The notes under the pieces were generated by a model. The model saw only the letters and a program-made list of their open reading frames with translations. It was not told where the DNA came from and searched no databases. The position numbers and the translations under genes are program-made. A stretch of 64,000 bases of DNA from CAVYGM01 sp963768025 (GTDB lineage: Bacteria; Bacteroidota; Bacteroidia; Cytophagales; Spirosomataceae): contig CAVYGM010000032.1 in NCBI GenBank assembly GCA_963768025.1, positions 1-64,000 on the forward strand, read 5' to 3'. Shown piece after piece: positions 54,768-64,000 of the stretch; position 1 is the first letter of the stretch, and every line of letters begins with the position of its first letter.

Positions 54768-57461
54768 TTACTCAAATACTTTCTTTTGTTTTTGAGTACT
54801 GGAAAAATCAAGGTACCGATCGGCTTCGTCGCGTATTTCCTTACGATAAGCCTGGCTGATTCCGTCAACGGCGGCGGCCTTTATTTCGCCTTGCAAACGG
54901 TTTGCTTTCAGTAGTTCCAGCACAAAATCCTCTCCTTCCCAGCTCCCACCCAGGTACCGGGCCGCCTGCACGCGTACTTCCAGGGGAAACGCCGAGCCCG
55001 CCGCCACGCTCGCCAGAATGGTGAGGGAATTCTGGCTCCCTACCGACTTGATAGAGGCCAACAGGGCGGATTGCACTTCATCGTTGCTTTTTTCGAGCTT
55101 ACTCCAAATGTAGGCATTAGAGGCCTGCCGAAGCAACAGCCGCCCCGCATCGCGCCCCATGTCGGTAGCAGTGCGGCTTACGGCCAGTTGAAACAGACGA
55201 TCGTTTTCGAAGACCGGCTCGTAGCGGGCCACCAGTTCCAGGTAGTCCTCGGTGCCGTAGGTTTCGTCGAGCAAACCGACCAGGGCGATTTTTCCGTAAT
55301 ATGATTCCTGGATAAAATCCTTTCCCAAATGGTACAGTGCCAGTTTACTTAGCTCGATATGCTCCGGTGATTTTTTCTGGGCAATTCCCAGCAAAGCCAT
55401 GGATTTGTCGTAGCTCGTTGGCACAAAGTCAAACGCCCTGAAATACCGCAGGCGCTCTGTAATTGGGATTGTGCCATCAGAGGCGAGCGCTGCCAGATGA
55501 GGAATACCCTGCCGGGCCCGGGAGCGCCAAACGATGTCGCGGTGGGCCGGGGTAGTAAGCGGATTGCCCACTTTATTGATCCAGGCCTTGTACAGGCGCG
55601 TCCATTGGCCGTGCCCGCCGATGCCCAGCGCTTCCAGGTACCAGCGGTCGTTGCCATCGTACTGCTGCGCCAGTTGCAGCCATACGTCCAGCGCCTCGTA
55701 GGTGTGGTTGCGGTAGATCGCCAGGGCGCACTCACGGCGAACCTGCGGGTCGCGGTCGGTGGTCAGGAGTTTGATGTACTCCGTGGGATCACTGTTGCGC
55801 TGCCGCACGGCCCGAAGCGCCGTAATCCGCAGGTTGGGGTTGATGTTGCGAAAGCTATTTTCAAGATGCATGTTGCTTACGCCTTCTATATTGTTCAGCA
55901 CCCACAGCGCGCGCGCCCGCAACCGGGGGCTGGCGTTGTGCTGATGCAAAATTTCTGACAAGGGTGGCTCGGCCTGAAAGCTCATTTTTACCAGGGCGTT
56001 CCAGGCCAGGTACCGCAGAGCCATGTTGGGATTTTGAAGGGCTTGCGCCGCCGATTCAGGGGATTTCAGGTCGTAAACCGGGGATTTGTAGGGTGTTTTG
56101 GGTGGGGCAATGCGGTAAATCCTGCCCCTATTCATGTCGGTGATTCCTATCTCCCCCTCACCCGGATCGTACCAGTCCGATACGATGAGGGATCCGTCCG
56201 GCGCAGCACACACGTCCGACGGGCGAAACCACTTGTCGCGGGTTCCTTTCACGAGGTTGATCATACTCGCCTTGTAGCCCGCCCCGTCGTTCTCGAGGGG
56301 ATAGGCCCGCACTACATTGGGACCGGCATCACAGTGGATGATCTGATCCCAAAACCGCCGGGGCAGCAGTTGTCCCTCGTATACCGTCATCCCCGCCGGC
56401 GAGCCCGAGCCCGTATGCAGCAGATCGGGTACTACGCCGGGGTCGTTTTGGTGCCAGTGCCGACGGGCGATTTCCTCTTCCAGGTTGGTTCGGTTCACGC
56501 GCCAGCTGGTACCTTTCATTTCGTCGGTGTAGCCGAAGTTGCCGTTCTCCATCACGTAGTTGATTCGCACGCCTTCGTTGCCATCCTCATCGTGGTCCGA
56601 CTGCCACACGGTTCCGTAGCTGTCCACGGCTACTTCCAGACCGTTCCGGAAATTATCCCCCAATACTTCCAGATTTTTAAAGCTCTGGTCGCAGCGAAAA
56701 ACCATGCCCTGCTTGTAGTTTCGGAAATTGATGGGCTGGTCGAACTTATCGTAAAATCCCCGACCATTGGCGTCGAGTAGCTGCTTGCCTTCGCTGCCAA
56801 AATTAAAGTAGAATTTGCCATCGGGGCCAAACACAAATGAGTGTACGCCGTGGTCGTGGTTGGCCCCGCTGATGCCTCGAAAGATAATCTCCTTGCGGTC
56901 GGCTTTGTCATCGCCGTCGTCGTCGGTAAAGAGCCACACGTAGGGGCTTTGGGACACGATGACGCGGTTGCCAATCACCAGGATTCCCAGCGGAGCATCC
57001 AGCTCAGGGCCCTGGTAGAACACCTTCGTCAAGTCCGATTTTCCATCGCCATCGGTGTCTTCCAGGATCAGAATGCGGTCGCCGGTCAGGCGGTCTTTTT
57101 TGGAACGGGTGGTACTATATCCCTGAATGGTGGGCCGGTAGTTGTAGGCATCGCATACCCACACCCGGCCGCGGTGATCCACGTCAATACTGGTCGGATT
57201 GGAGATGGTGGGTTCGGAGGCAAAAAGAGTCATTTCCAGTCCTTCCGCTACATCAAGGCCCGCCAGGGCGAATTCGGGGAAGCGTTTTTCGGGCTCGGTC
57301 AAGGAATCGTACACGACTACACTATCCGAAGCATAGGCGCCCGTAGAGGCAGAAAGGTTGGGCGGAGAAAGCAGGCGAAAGGCACTGGTACTAACAAAAA
57401 CGACAAGGATTCCTAAAAAAACTACTGCCAGATTGCGGTAGGGTACGGCTCTGTATTTCAT
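54768..57461 (-). CDS. PVC-type dehydrogenase with HEAT repeats, lacking a heme domain
   Basis: 897 residues. A membrane/signal segment (AVVFLGILVVFVSTSAF) leads to a beta-propeller dehydrogenase domain (about 70-480) with WVCDAYNYRPTI, GDRILILEDTDGDG, NHDHGVHSF and HCDAGPNVVRAYP. HEAT-like helical repeats follow to the end (ARALWVLNNIEG, ALRAVRQRN). Its paralogue at 57643-60729 carries an extra cytochrome c part; here the protein stops at STQKQKKVFE before that point. It may transfer electrons through a separate cytochrome or be a non-redox homologue. Same strand as the isomerase 75 bases downstream. Confidence 0.85.
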   Translation of the reverse strand: MKYRAVPYRNLAVVFLGILVVFVSTSAFRLLSPPNLSASTGAYASDSVVVYDSLTEPEKRFPEFALAGLDVAEGLEMTLFASEPTISNPTSIDVDHRGRVWVCDAYNYRPTIQGYSTTRSKKDRLTGDRILILEDTDGDGKSDLTKVFYQGPELDAPLGILVIGNRVIVSQSPYVWLFTDDDGDDKADRKEIIFRGISGANHDHGVHSFVFGPDGKFYFNFGSEGKQLLDANGRGFYDKFDQPINFRNYKQGMVFRCDQSFKNLEVLGDNFRNGLEVAVDSYGTVWQSDHDEDGNEGVRINYVMENGNFGYTDEMKGTSWRVNRTNLEEEIARRHWHQNDPGVVPDLLHTGSGSPAGMTVYEGQLLPRRFWDQIIHCDAGPNVVRAYPLENDGAGYKASMINLVKGTRDKWFRPSDVCAAPDGSLIVSDWYDPGEGEIGITDMNRGRIYRIAPPKTPYKSPVYDLKSPESAAQALQNPNMALRYLAWNALVKMSFQAEPPLSEILHQHNASPRLRARALWVLNNIEGVSNMHLENSFRNINPNLRITALRAVRQRNSDPTEYIKLLTTDRDPQVRRECALAIYRNHTYEALDVWLQLAQQYDGNDRWYLEALGIGGHGQWTRLYKAWINKVGNPLTTPAHRDIVWRSRARQGIPHLAALASDGTIPITERLRYFRAFDFVPTSYDKSMALLGIAQKKSPEHIELSKLALYHLGKDFIQESYYGKIALVGLLDETYGTEDYLELVARYEPVFENDRLFQLAVSRTATDMGRDAGRLLLRQASNAYIWSKLEKSNDEVQSALLASIKSVGSQNSLTILASVAAGSAFPLEVRVQAARYLGGSWEGEDFVLELLKANRLQGEIKAAAVDGISQAYRKEIRDEADRYLDFSSTQKQKKVFE

Positions 57462-57580
57462 ATTCTAAAACTCAATTCATCTTCACTTCAATTCGCCCGA
57501 AAATTACGGGTTCTTTCTGGTTTAAGGAAGTGAGCGTACGAATTAATCCAAAAGTTCGTGGGTCGGCCACCCGATTTAAG

Positions 57581-57622
57581 CAGAAAGCCTCCCGCCCGGT
57601 ATCCGGAGCAGGAGGCTTTCTG
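57581..57622 (-). terminator. hairpin between the two dehydrogenase genes
   Basis: 12-bp perfect stem (CAGAAAGCCTCC at 57581-57592, GGAGGCTTTCTG at 57611-57622) with an 18-base loop, just past the stop of the heme-bearing paralogue. There is no long T tract, so it may only attenuate transcription into the next gene. Confidence 0.55.
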
Positions 57623-57642
57623 TATCTCTTTACTTCTATTCC

Positions 57643-60600
57643 TTATTTTTGTTTCAAACTACTGAGGTACTCCACTAATCCAGCGAGGTCTTCGGTACTC
57701 ATGGCTTCCTGCAAACCAGCGGGCATCATGGATTCATCGAGTTGCTTCATGGATTTCACATTCGACATTTTGTACTCCTGCGTGCTGCCGCCGGGGAATT
57801 TCATGATGAGGTCGGTTTCGGTTTTGCTGGAAATAATACCCGTCATCGAGGAGCCATCTTTAAACTTCACCTCGTAGCCTTCGTAGCCAAAGCTGATTCC
57901 CGCGCTGGGGTTATAGATAGCCAGGTACTGCCCTTCCTTGGGAAGCTTGCTACCAATTTCCGACAGTTTGGGACCAAAATCCGCCCCTTCGCCCTTCACC
58001 TGATGGCATGAGGAACAATACATGGTAAAGGTAGCCTGCCCCTTGGCAAGATCGCCCTTCATCTGGATCATTTCGGGTACCGAGGGGTGCTTCCGGGTTT
58101 CGGCGGAACCGCCGCTGCCAATGTACTGGGCCGCCTCGGTCCGTACAGACTTGCGCCAGGCCCCGCTGACCCCCTGGACGGCGGCGGCTTTTAGTTCTTC
58201 GTTCAGCTTATTTTCTTTCAGTAGGCAAGGACCATATCCTCCCCATTCTGGCTACCTCCCAGCGAGCGCACCGCTTCGCGCCGAACGGCCAGGGGTTGTT
58301 TGGCATCCAGGGCCATGGTACTCAGGATGTCCAGGGATTCCTTGCTGCCTACACTTCGAAGGGCCGCCAGGGTGGCGCTGGCCTTGCTGGCTTCCTTTCC
58401 TTTCAGAGTAGCCCACACCAACGGAGCCCCACCCTGGCTCAGCAGGATGCGGCCCGCGTCCCGTCCGATCCCCTCATAGGGTTTCTGCATAGCCAGCTCG
58501 AGCAGGCGCTTGTTTTCGGAAGGAACGCCGTAGCGCGCCGACCAGTTCCACGTATTCTGCGGTACCGTAGGTGGCATCCAGCAGTTTTTGCAGGCTACCC
58601 ATGGCCTGACTGTTCTTTTTCACAAACTCCGGATCGAGGTGCCGGAGGGCCAGCTTGTTGAGTTCCGTCTGATTGTCGGCATTTCCGGCCATAATTTTCA
58701 GCAAGGCCTCCGATTTATTGGCTCCCCCTGGGTTAAAATCAAACGCCCGGAAGTACCGCAGGCGACTTTTAAGATCCACCGAAGCATCTCCCGCCAGGGA
58801 AGCCAGCAAGGGTACCGACTCCTTCGTACGCGCCCGCCACACAATGTCTTTTCCGGCGGCGGTGGCAATCGGATTTTCTCCCGGCTGTTTTTAGCCAGGC
58901 CGTAAAGAACGCATCCCACTGTCCTTCGGCCCCAATGCCCAGCGCTTCCAGGTACCAGCGGTCTTTGCCGTCGTACTGCTGTCGCTAGCTTGGCCCAAAT
59001 GTCCGCCGCACCCGGTGTCTTCAACATATGCAGCGCCAGTGCGCATTCGCGCCGTACCTGCGGATCGGCATCACTGGCCAGCCGGGCGATGGTAGGCGTA
59101 GGATCGCCGGGTAGCTGCAGCATGGCCCGCAGGGCCGTAATGCGTAGGTCAGGATTGAATTCTTTTAGGGCTTTTTCGAGGCTGGGCGACGATTCTGCCC
59201 TGAATTTTGCTCAACAACCACAGGGCCCGGCCCGCATTCTCGGATTCGCAGACTCATTATTGAACAGTTTCTCAAGCTGCGGTACAGCCCCATTGCCCAT
59301 CTTGTGCAGTGCATTCCAGGCCATGAAGCGAACCGACCCGTTGGGGTTTTGGAGCGCCTCCACGGCCGCTTCGGCACTGGCCACCTCCACCTTTGGCATG
59401 CGGTACGCCGGTATTGGCCGGTGCCACGCGGTAGATCCGACCGCGGTTCTGATCCTTGGCCTGGTGCCCGCCTACGCCGGGATCGTACCAGTCGGCCACG
59501 ATCAGCGATCCGTCGGGGGCTACGCACACGTCCGACGGCCGGAACCACTGGTCGCGGGTACCTTCCAGCACATTGACAATCGTGGCCGTGTAGCCCGCTC
59601 CCTCTTTCTTGACGGGATAGGACCGCACCACGTTGGGGCCCGCGTCGCAGTGGATCATCTGATCCTGAAAGCGCTGGGGTAGCATCCGTCCCTCGTACAT
59701 GATCATGCCCGTGGGTGAGCCCGCGCCGGTCTGTAGCAGGTTGGGTACCACGCCGGGGTCGTTGAGGTGCCAGTGGCGGAGCGGAATTTCGTCTTCTATG
59801 TTGGTCCGGTTGGCCCGCCAGCCCGCGCCGGTCAGCTCGTCCTGGTAGCCGTAGTTGCCGTAGGGCATCACAAAGTTGATGCGTACCCCCTTGTTGCCAT
59901 CGTCGTCGTTGTCCGACTGCCACATGGTACCGTAGCTATCCACGGCCACCTCGTAGTTGTTCCTAAAATTATTGCCCAGAATTTCGACATTCTTGAAGTC
60001 AGGGTCACACCGGAACACCATCCCCATGCGATTCTTTTTGAAGTCCAGAGGTTTGCCGTTTTTGTCCAACACGGGTTGGCCTTTTCCGTCGAGCAGTTGC
60101 CCGCCTTCGTTGCCAAAGTTGAAGTAAAGTTTCCCATCCGGACCAAACACAAACGCGTGCATGCCGTGGTCGTGCTGCTCGCCGTTGATGCCCTGAAAAA
60201 TCACTTCTTTTTTATCGGCCTTATCGTCCCCGTTCTCGTCGGTCAGCAGCCACACAAAGGGACTTTGCGAAACCAGGACCCGATTGCCCATCACCAAAAT
60301 TCCCAACGGAGCATTCACCTCCGGTCCCTGGTAGAATATTTTCTGAGAATCGGAGGTACCATCGCCGTCGGTATCTTCCAGAATCACGATCCGGTCGCCC
60401 TCCGTATGAGTGGGGTTACCCGTAATGGCCGGCCGGTAGTTGTAAGCCTCACACACCCACACGCGGCCACGGTCGTCTACGTCAATGTTGGTAGGGTTCG
60501 TAATGACCGGCTCGTGGGCAAACAGCTTCGCTTCCAGGCCTTCGGCTACGGTCAGGCCCGCCACGGCGTATTGGGGAGACCGCTTTTGATCTTCGGTCAG

Positions 60601-60729
60601 ATTTGCGTAAAGCGTATCCAGTTGGGGACCAAGTACCCGGCTGGGGTTGGTGGTTTGGTAGGTACCTACCAGGCAGGTCAGGGCCACGATTCCCCCCAGC
60701 GAGTAGTAAACTGATTTAGAAATTGTCAT
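57643..60729 (-). CDS. PVC-type dehydrogenase with C-terminal cytochrome c domain, frame interrupted seven times
   Basis: About 1029 residues when joined. A membrane/signal start (SLGGIVALTCLVGTY) is followed by the same propeller as the neighbour (WVCEAYNYRPAI, GDRIVILEDTDGDG, HDHGMHAFVFGP). HEAT repeats come next and a heme-binding end with CSSCH near 58010. The frame changes near 59408, 59229, 59199, 58981, 58881, 58538 and 58225; five of these are one extra base and two one missing base, mostly in runs of G or C. Joined, the repeats align with the neighbour (MVL.LLKENKLNEELKAAAVQG beside FVLELLKANRLQGEIKAAAVDG). Such proteins are thought to oxidise sugars or alcohols at the cell surface and pass electrons to the c-heme. 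Confidence 0.8.
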
Positions 60730-60912
60730 AGGTAAATGAGGTTATTGATAGTTGTAAAGTCCGGCAAAAAGCGCTTAGTTGGGTTTACATATTGATATAA
60801 AGATTATAATAGGGCGGTTTTCTACCTTTATTATCAAAATTAATTTATGAAACCTATCTTAAAACGATAGAATCCATTATTTTACCCCTTATTACGCATC
60901 GCTAAACAAACT

Positions 60913-61674
60913 ATGATACACTGGAATTTAAAGGGCAAAAAGGCACTCATTACGGGAGGTACCAAGGGAATCGGGGAGGCTTGTGCCCTGGCACTAGCCG
61001 AGGCCGGGGCGGAAGTAATGGTCTTGTCGAGGCATGAAGCCGATATCGAGCAAATGGCCGTAGAAGCCGCCAAAAAAGAGTTGTCTATTATCGGAAAGGC
61101 CTTTGATATGGCCGAGCCCGGAATAGCGGCAAAAATCATAGACTACGTCACCGCCAATTGGGGAAGCCTGGATATTCTGGTCAATAATGCCGGCATGAAC
61201 ATCCGCAAACCGACGGTGGAGTACAGCCCCGCCGAGTATGACCGCATTATGCAGGTAAACCTACGCTCGGTGTTTGAACTGAGCCAGGCGGCCTACCCCC
61301 TGCTGAAAGATAGCAAGGGCTGCATCGTCAATATCAGCTCGGTGTCGGCCCTGACGCACATCAGCAGCGGGTCCATTTATGGTATGTCCAAAGCCGCTGT
61401 TACCCAACTAACTCGTAACCTCGCCGTGGAGTGGGCCCCTGCTGGTATCCGCGTCAACGCCGTATCACCCTGGTACATCAGTACCCCCCTGGCCGAACCC
61501 GTACTCAACGACCCTGAGAAGCTGGCCAAAATTCTGGCCCGTACCCCCATGAACCGCGTGGGTACCCCCGAAGAAGTAGCCGCCGCCGTGCTGTTTTTCA
61601 GCCTACCCGCTGCTAGTTATATTACGGGGCAATGTTTGAGCGTGGATGGGGGGTTTATCGTGAATGGGTACTAG
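60913..61674 (+). CDS. short-chain dehydrogenase/reductase
   Basis: 253 residues of the classical SDR family. The cofactor motif TGGTKGIGEA is at residues 14-23, NNAG at about 93, the catalytic Ser in NISSVSA at about 140 and YGMSK at 156-160. SPWYISTPLAEPVL near residue 190 resembles the tropinone-reductase-like subgroup. It is divergent from the heme dehydrogenase, 183 bases away, so the two might share control. It could act on a carbonyl made by sugar oxidation; this is inference from position. Confidence 0.85.
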   Translation: MIHWNLKGKKALITGGTKGIGEACALALAEAGAEVMVLSRHEADIEQMAVEAAKKELSIIGKAFDMAEPGIAAKIIDYVTANWGSLDILVNNAGMNIRKPTVEYSPAEYDRIMQVNLRSVFELSQAAYPLLKDSKGCIVNISSVSALTHISSGSIYGMSKAAVTQLTRNLAVEWAPAGIRVNAVSPWYISTPLAEPVLNDPEKLAKILARTPMNRVGTPEEVAAAVLFFSLPAASYITGQCLSVDGGFIVNGY

Positions 61675-62092
61675 TTTTTAATGAGTGAATGTCGGAGGGG
61701 TCCGCCCCCGCGGTGAGTGATTGAATGAATAGTAGCAAGTGGGATAAGCGAAAGCTGGGGCGGTGTAGTGCATCGTGTGTACTAGCCCCCTAAAAACAAT
61801 GAAAGCCCCTGTTTACAAACGCCTAGTATTAGTTATTACGCAGTTGTGGGTCTTCTTTCCACGGAACACTCCCCCTTAACGAACTGCCACCAACGGTTGC
61901 CCCCATGGAACGGCCCGAAAACTCAACGCTTCTTCTGGGACGGGAGTTGGAGTCAACCTAGTAGCGATGCCGTAATCGATGGCTTTTTACCGAAATTTTA
62001 CATATCTTTTACAACTTTTTACTACCAAAATACTTCCGGCTAGTGGACGCCAGGTACCTTTACTGTATTGTTTCACCAAATCTATTTTAGCC
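61675..62092. other. gene-free stretch before the BNR protein
   Basis: No ORF with recognisable product. A small hairpin GGGGTCCGCCCC lies near 61697. A short frame starting at 61799 codes for MKAPVYKRLVLVIT and soon stops; it may be chance. The promoter of the gene at 62093 should be in the last 150 bases, but I see no clear element. Confidence 0.4.
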
Positions 62093-63109
62093 ATGAATAG
62101 CCATTATCTTGCATGTTTGCTCCTTTTTCAATTCTTCTTTGCCTTTGATCCGGAGGTGAAATTTTCACCCTCATCGCCTCTCCCCGATAGCCTGCAAAGA
62201 CAAAAAACAGAAACGAGGGGAGCCGCAAATATCATTTTTAAATCTACGGATGGCGGACAAACCTGGCAGGACATCAGTGAAGGGCTACCTGAAAATTTGC
62301 GGGTAGACGGTATTCAGAGAGATGGTTTCGTTGAAAAAGATAGCGAGCTCTACGTACGTACTGGAAACGGGATCTATCACAGGAATCCAAATTCCGCAGC
62401 TCCTCTTTGGAGAAAAGAGATTTTCCCCGGCGAACAGAGAAGCCTTGCCCCTGGTAAGACTGGGGTATACGCGTACGATTACTCAGATGGCCATTTTTTA
62501 CAAAAAACAAACGGCACGAGTGTATGGGTACCCACCTACACGAGTTTACAAGAGAAACGGGTACGTATGGTTTTTGAAACTGATGGAGGCACCATCTTCA
62601 TCGGCTCCGATCAAGGCCTTTTTAGGTCCACTACCGGTGGGAAAACGTGGAAGCAAGTTCAGGCCGGAGGCTGGGTAATGAAATTGGTAGAGTCAAACGG
62701 AGTACTCATGGCCACCAGCCAGGAGGGGATCATACGGTCGACCGATCAGGGCGAAAACTGGGATTTGGTGATCAGTGAGGGCGGTGTGGGTATCGCCGTT
62801 GAACGCATCACCGGAGGATTCGCTGCGATCACGTACAATACGGAGTCGGAGACCCGAAGGGTGCGGACCTCCTACGACGGCGGCAAAACCTGGCAGGCCA
62901 TTGATGCGGGCCTTCCGGCCAGCCTATCCATTGCCTCCATTATTCAAGTGGGAGAATTCTTATTCTGTGGCCACCCAACCGGCATTTTTAGATCATCGGA
63001 TCAGGGAAAAACCTGGAAACTGTTGGTTCCTTCTATCGAAGATAAGGTCTTCAATTTATCGGTTTCAGGCAACGTGATTTATGCTATACCCCGAGCGGGG
63101 GGATGTTGA
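62093..63109 (+). CDS. secreted BNR/Asp-box repeat protein
   Basis: 338 residues from the ATG at 62093. I prefer this start because it opens into a signal-like segment (YLACLLLFQFFFAF); the frame is open upstream to 61979 but without a sensible leader. Five Asp-box motifs (STDGGQTW, TTGGKTW, STDQGENW, SYDGGKTW, SSDQGKTW) are spaced about 40-70 residues apart, which predicts a small propeller. Enzymatic residues are not seen. It is related in repeat type to the large protein at 46357 but not a copy. Function unknown. Confidence 0.75.
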   Translation: MNSHYLACLLLFQFFFAFDPEVKFSPSSPLPDSLQRQKTETRGAANIIFKSTDGGQTWQDISEGLPENLRVDGIQRDGFVEKDSELYVRTGNGIYHRNPNSAAPLWRKEIFPGEQRSLAPGKTGVYAYDYSDGHFLQKTNGTSVWVPTYTSLQEKRVRMVFETDGGTIFIGSDQGLFRSTTGGKTWKQVQAGGWVMKLVESNGVLMATSQEGIIRSTDQGENWDLVISEGGVGIAVERITGGFAAITYNTESETRRVRTSYDGGKTWQAIDAGLPASLSIASIIQVGEFLFCGHPTGIFRSSDQGKTWKLLVPSIEDKVFNLSVSGNVIYAIPRAGGC

Positions 63110-63199
63110 AAAATTCAGGTTACGCCAGCCAGACTGAGGAGCTGAATTGAGGATCTAGGTTCTTCGTAGTATCGCCAGTTTACCACGAAGAACTTTTTT

Positions 63200-63679
63200 T
63201 TATGCCATGCCCGCAGTAGCACCTGACATAGTGGCCAGGTAATAGTTGGCAGCATATATGCCAAGCAAAACAAATAAAATATCTTGCGGCTTTTTGTCGT
63301 AGGTGATGTCGTACGTATAATGGAAATTACTCCATTTAAATTTGGAATCAAATTGAATCAGCTTTTCCTCGTCTTTTTTTCCAAAGGTAAATTTGTAGGA
63401 AAACATGCTCGTTGGTTTTAGTACAAATTCTTGCCCATCCTGAAAAGTATATTCAACGTGTCCACGCCAATTCATTTTTAAGTTTGCTATTTCTGCTCCG
63501 TCTTTGGTCACGACAATGCTTGTTCCGAAAAAACCAGCCGGTTTCACTTCATACAATTCCGAATTTGCCAGCTTAATGTCAGCTGTAAGGAAAAACAAAT
63601 TTTCGTAAATCAGTTCGCCCAATTGGTACCCATCCTCCATGAGTTGATAGGTCTTTCTATCTGTTGATTGTATTTCCAT
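63200..63679 (-). CDS. conserved-looking protein of unknown function
   Basis: 159 residues. There is no signal peptide; the N-terminus MEIQSTDRKTYQLMEDGY leads into beta-strands (SIVVTKDGAEIANLKMNW, VEYTFQDGQEFVLKP). The C-terminal 30 residues (LFVLLGIYAANYYLATMSG) are hydrophobic and may form one membrane helix. The fold resembles a small curved beta-sheet with a terminal helix, as in LURP/scramblase-like proteins, but the match is weak and I do not assign it. It is transcribed convergently with the BNR gene. Confidence 0.6.
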   Translation of the reverse strand: MEIQSTDRKTYQLMEDGYQLGELIYENLFFLTADIKLANSELYEVKPAGFFGTSIVVTKDGAEIANLKMNWRGHVEYTFQDGQEFVLKPTSMFSYKFTFGKKDEEKLIQFDSKFKWSNFHYTYDITYDKKPQDILFVLLGIYAANYYLATMSGATAGMA

Positions 63680-64000
63680 TTCCTTTTATTTGTCAAGGTT
63701 ACTTTATCTAGCTCCAGCAGGGCAAAAGCCAAGGAATCCTTATCCAAGCTACCAATTATTTCTCATAAATCCAAGCCATTTCTTAGGTATAGTGTTTGAC
63801 CTAATTCCCTGATTATCTAGCGGGTACTCCTAGGTGTCGAATGAGATATATCCGCCTACTGCCTCTCCTCTCCCTGTCTACTCCTTAACTTCACCAACCA
63901 TGCTATCGCAGGTGCCTCAGCCCACCACTTTTATGTACTGAATCTATCGATCGCTCCCAAAAACGACCGATATTCGTATCTTTCGGTCTGGCTATTATCC
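63680..64000. other. end of the window, no gene seen
   Basis: No ORF of note on either strand. It may contain the promoter of the gene at 63200-63679 and the upstream region of a gene beyond the window. Confidence 0.4.

Noticed and set aside
61799..62043. Possible small gene before the BNR protein
   Set aside because: Two frames overlap without a domain, and the longer one has no good start.
1..64000. tRNA, rRNA, CRISPR array, insertion sequence or prophage
   Set aside because: No cloverleaf, regular spacer array, transposase or phage structural gene was recognised on reading both strands.

Overview
The window looks like a chromosomal segment of a Bacteroidota bacterium, most likely Cytophagales close to the Dyadobacter/Spirosoma group. 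The signs are a TonB receptor with an N-terminal carboxypeptidase-like domain followed by a DUF4249 lipoprotein, many small secreted lipoproteins, M13 and M28 peptidases, a lone LytTR regulator, BNR-repeat proteins, PVC-type dehydrogenases, absence of obvious Shine-Dalgarno sites, and promoters resembling TTTG-N19-TAnnTTTG. The genus is an inference. I found no rRNA, tRNA, insertion sequence, phage gene or CRISPR array.

Layout. 1-4.4 kb: end of a secreted-protein gene, an M13 metallopeptidase, a beta-lactamase-fold hydrolase and a decayed 5' copy of the M13 gene. 4.4-7.6 kb: formaldehyde dehydrogenase and a GntP permease. 7.8-13.4 kb: TonB receptor/DUF4249 pair, small lipoproteins, polyphosphate glucokinase and a tiny zinc-ribbon membrane protein. 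13.6-17.8 kb: an LpxL-like acyltransferase and a large transporter-HEAT-cNMP-binding protein. 17.8-25.2 kb: a complete pobA-pcaDCHGBF-pcaIJ operon that would carry 4-hydroxybenzoate to succinate plus acetyl-CoA. 25.4-31 kb: phosphodiesterase, AI-2E-type permease and small lipoproteins. 31.1-39.3 kb: an ECF-like sigma factor, a membrane anti-sigma-like TPR protein, a broken and an intact subtilase, a TPR-CHAT protease, and a LytTR regulator with a coupled secreted protein. 39.7-49.8 kb: carboxylesterase, M28 peptidase, porin, threonine aldolase, a giant BNR protein and an orphan antitoxin. 50-54.7 kb: a BlaI/BlaR1 pair with twin operators, a secreted protein, a PyrR-like phosphoribosyltransferase and a TIM-barrel isomerase. 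54.8-60.7 kb: two paralogous PVC-type dehydrogenases, only one with a cytochrome c domain. 60.9-64 kb: an SDR oxidoreductase, a BNR protein and an unknown protein.

The most interesting locus is 31.1-39.3 kb. It pairs two protease types, subtilase and caspase-like CHAT, under an apparent sigma/anti-sigma control unit whose membrane component carries a periplasmic repeat domain. The subtilase has no signal peptide, while the CHAT protein has one plus a C-terminal membrane anchor.

Caution on reading frames. At least nine genes are interrupted by one-base (in one case possibly two-base) shifts, many of them in runs of three or more identical bases. Most could be consensus errors in the assembly rather than gene death. 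The decayed subtilase copy and the M13 remnant look like genuine pseudogenes, because they carry several kinds of lesion and lie beside a better-preserved paralogue.
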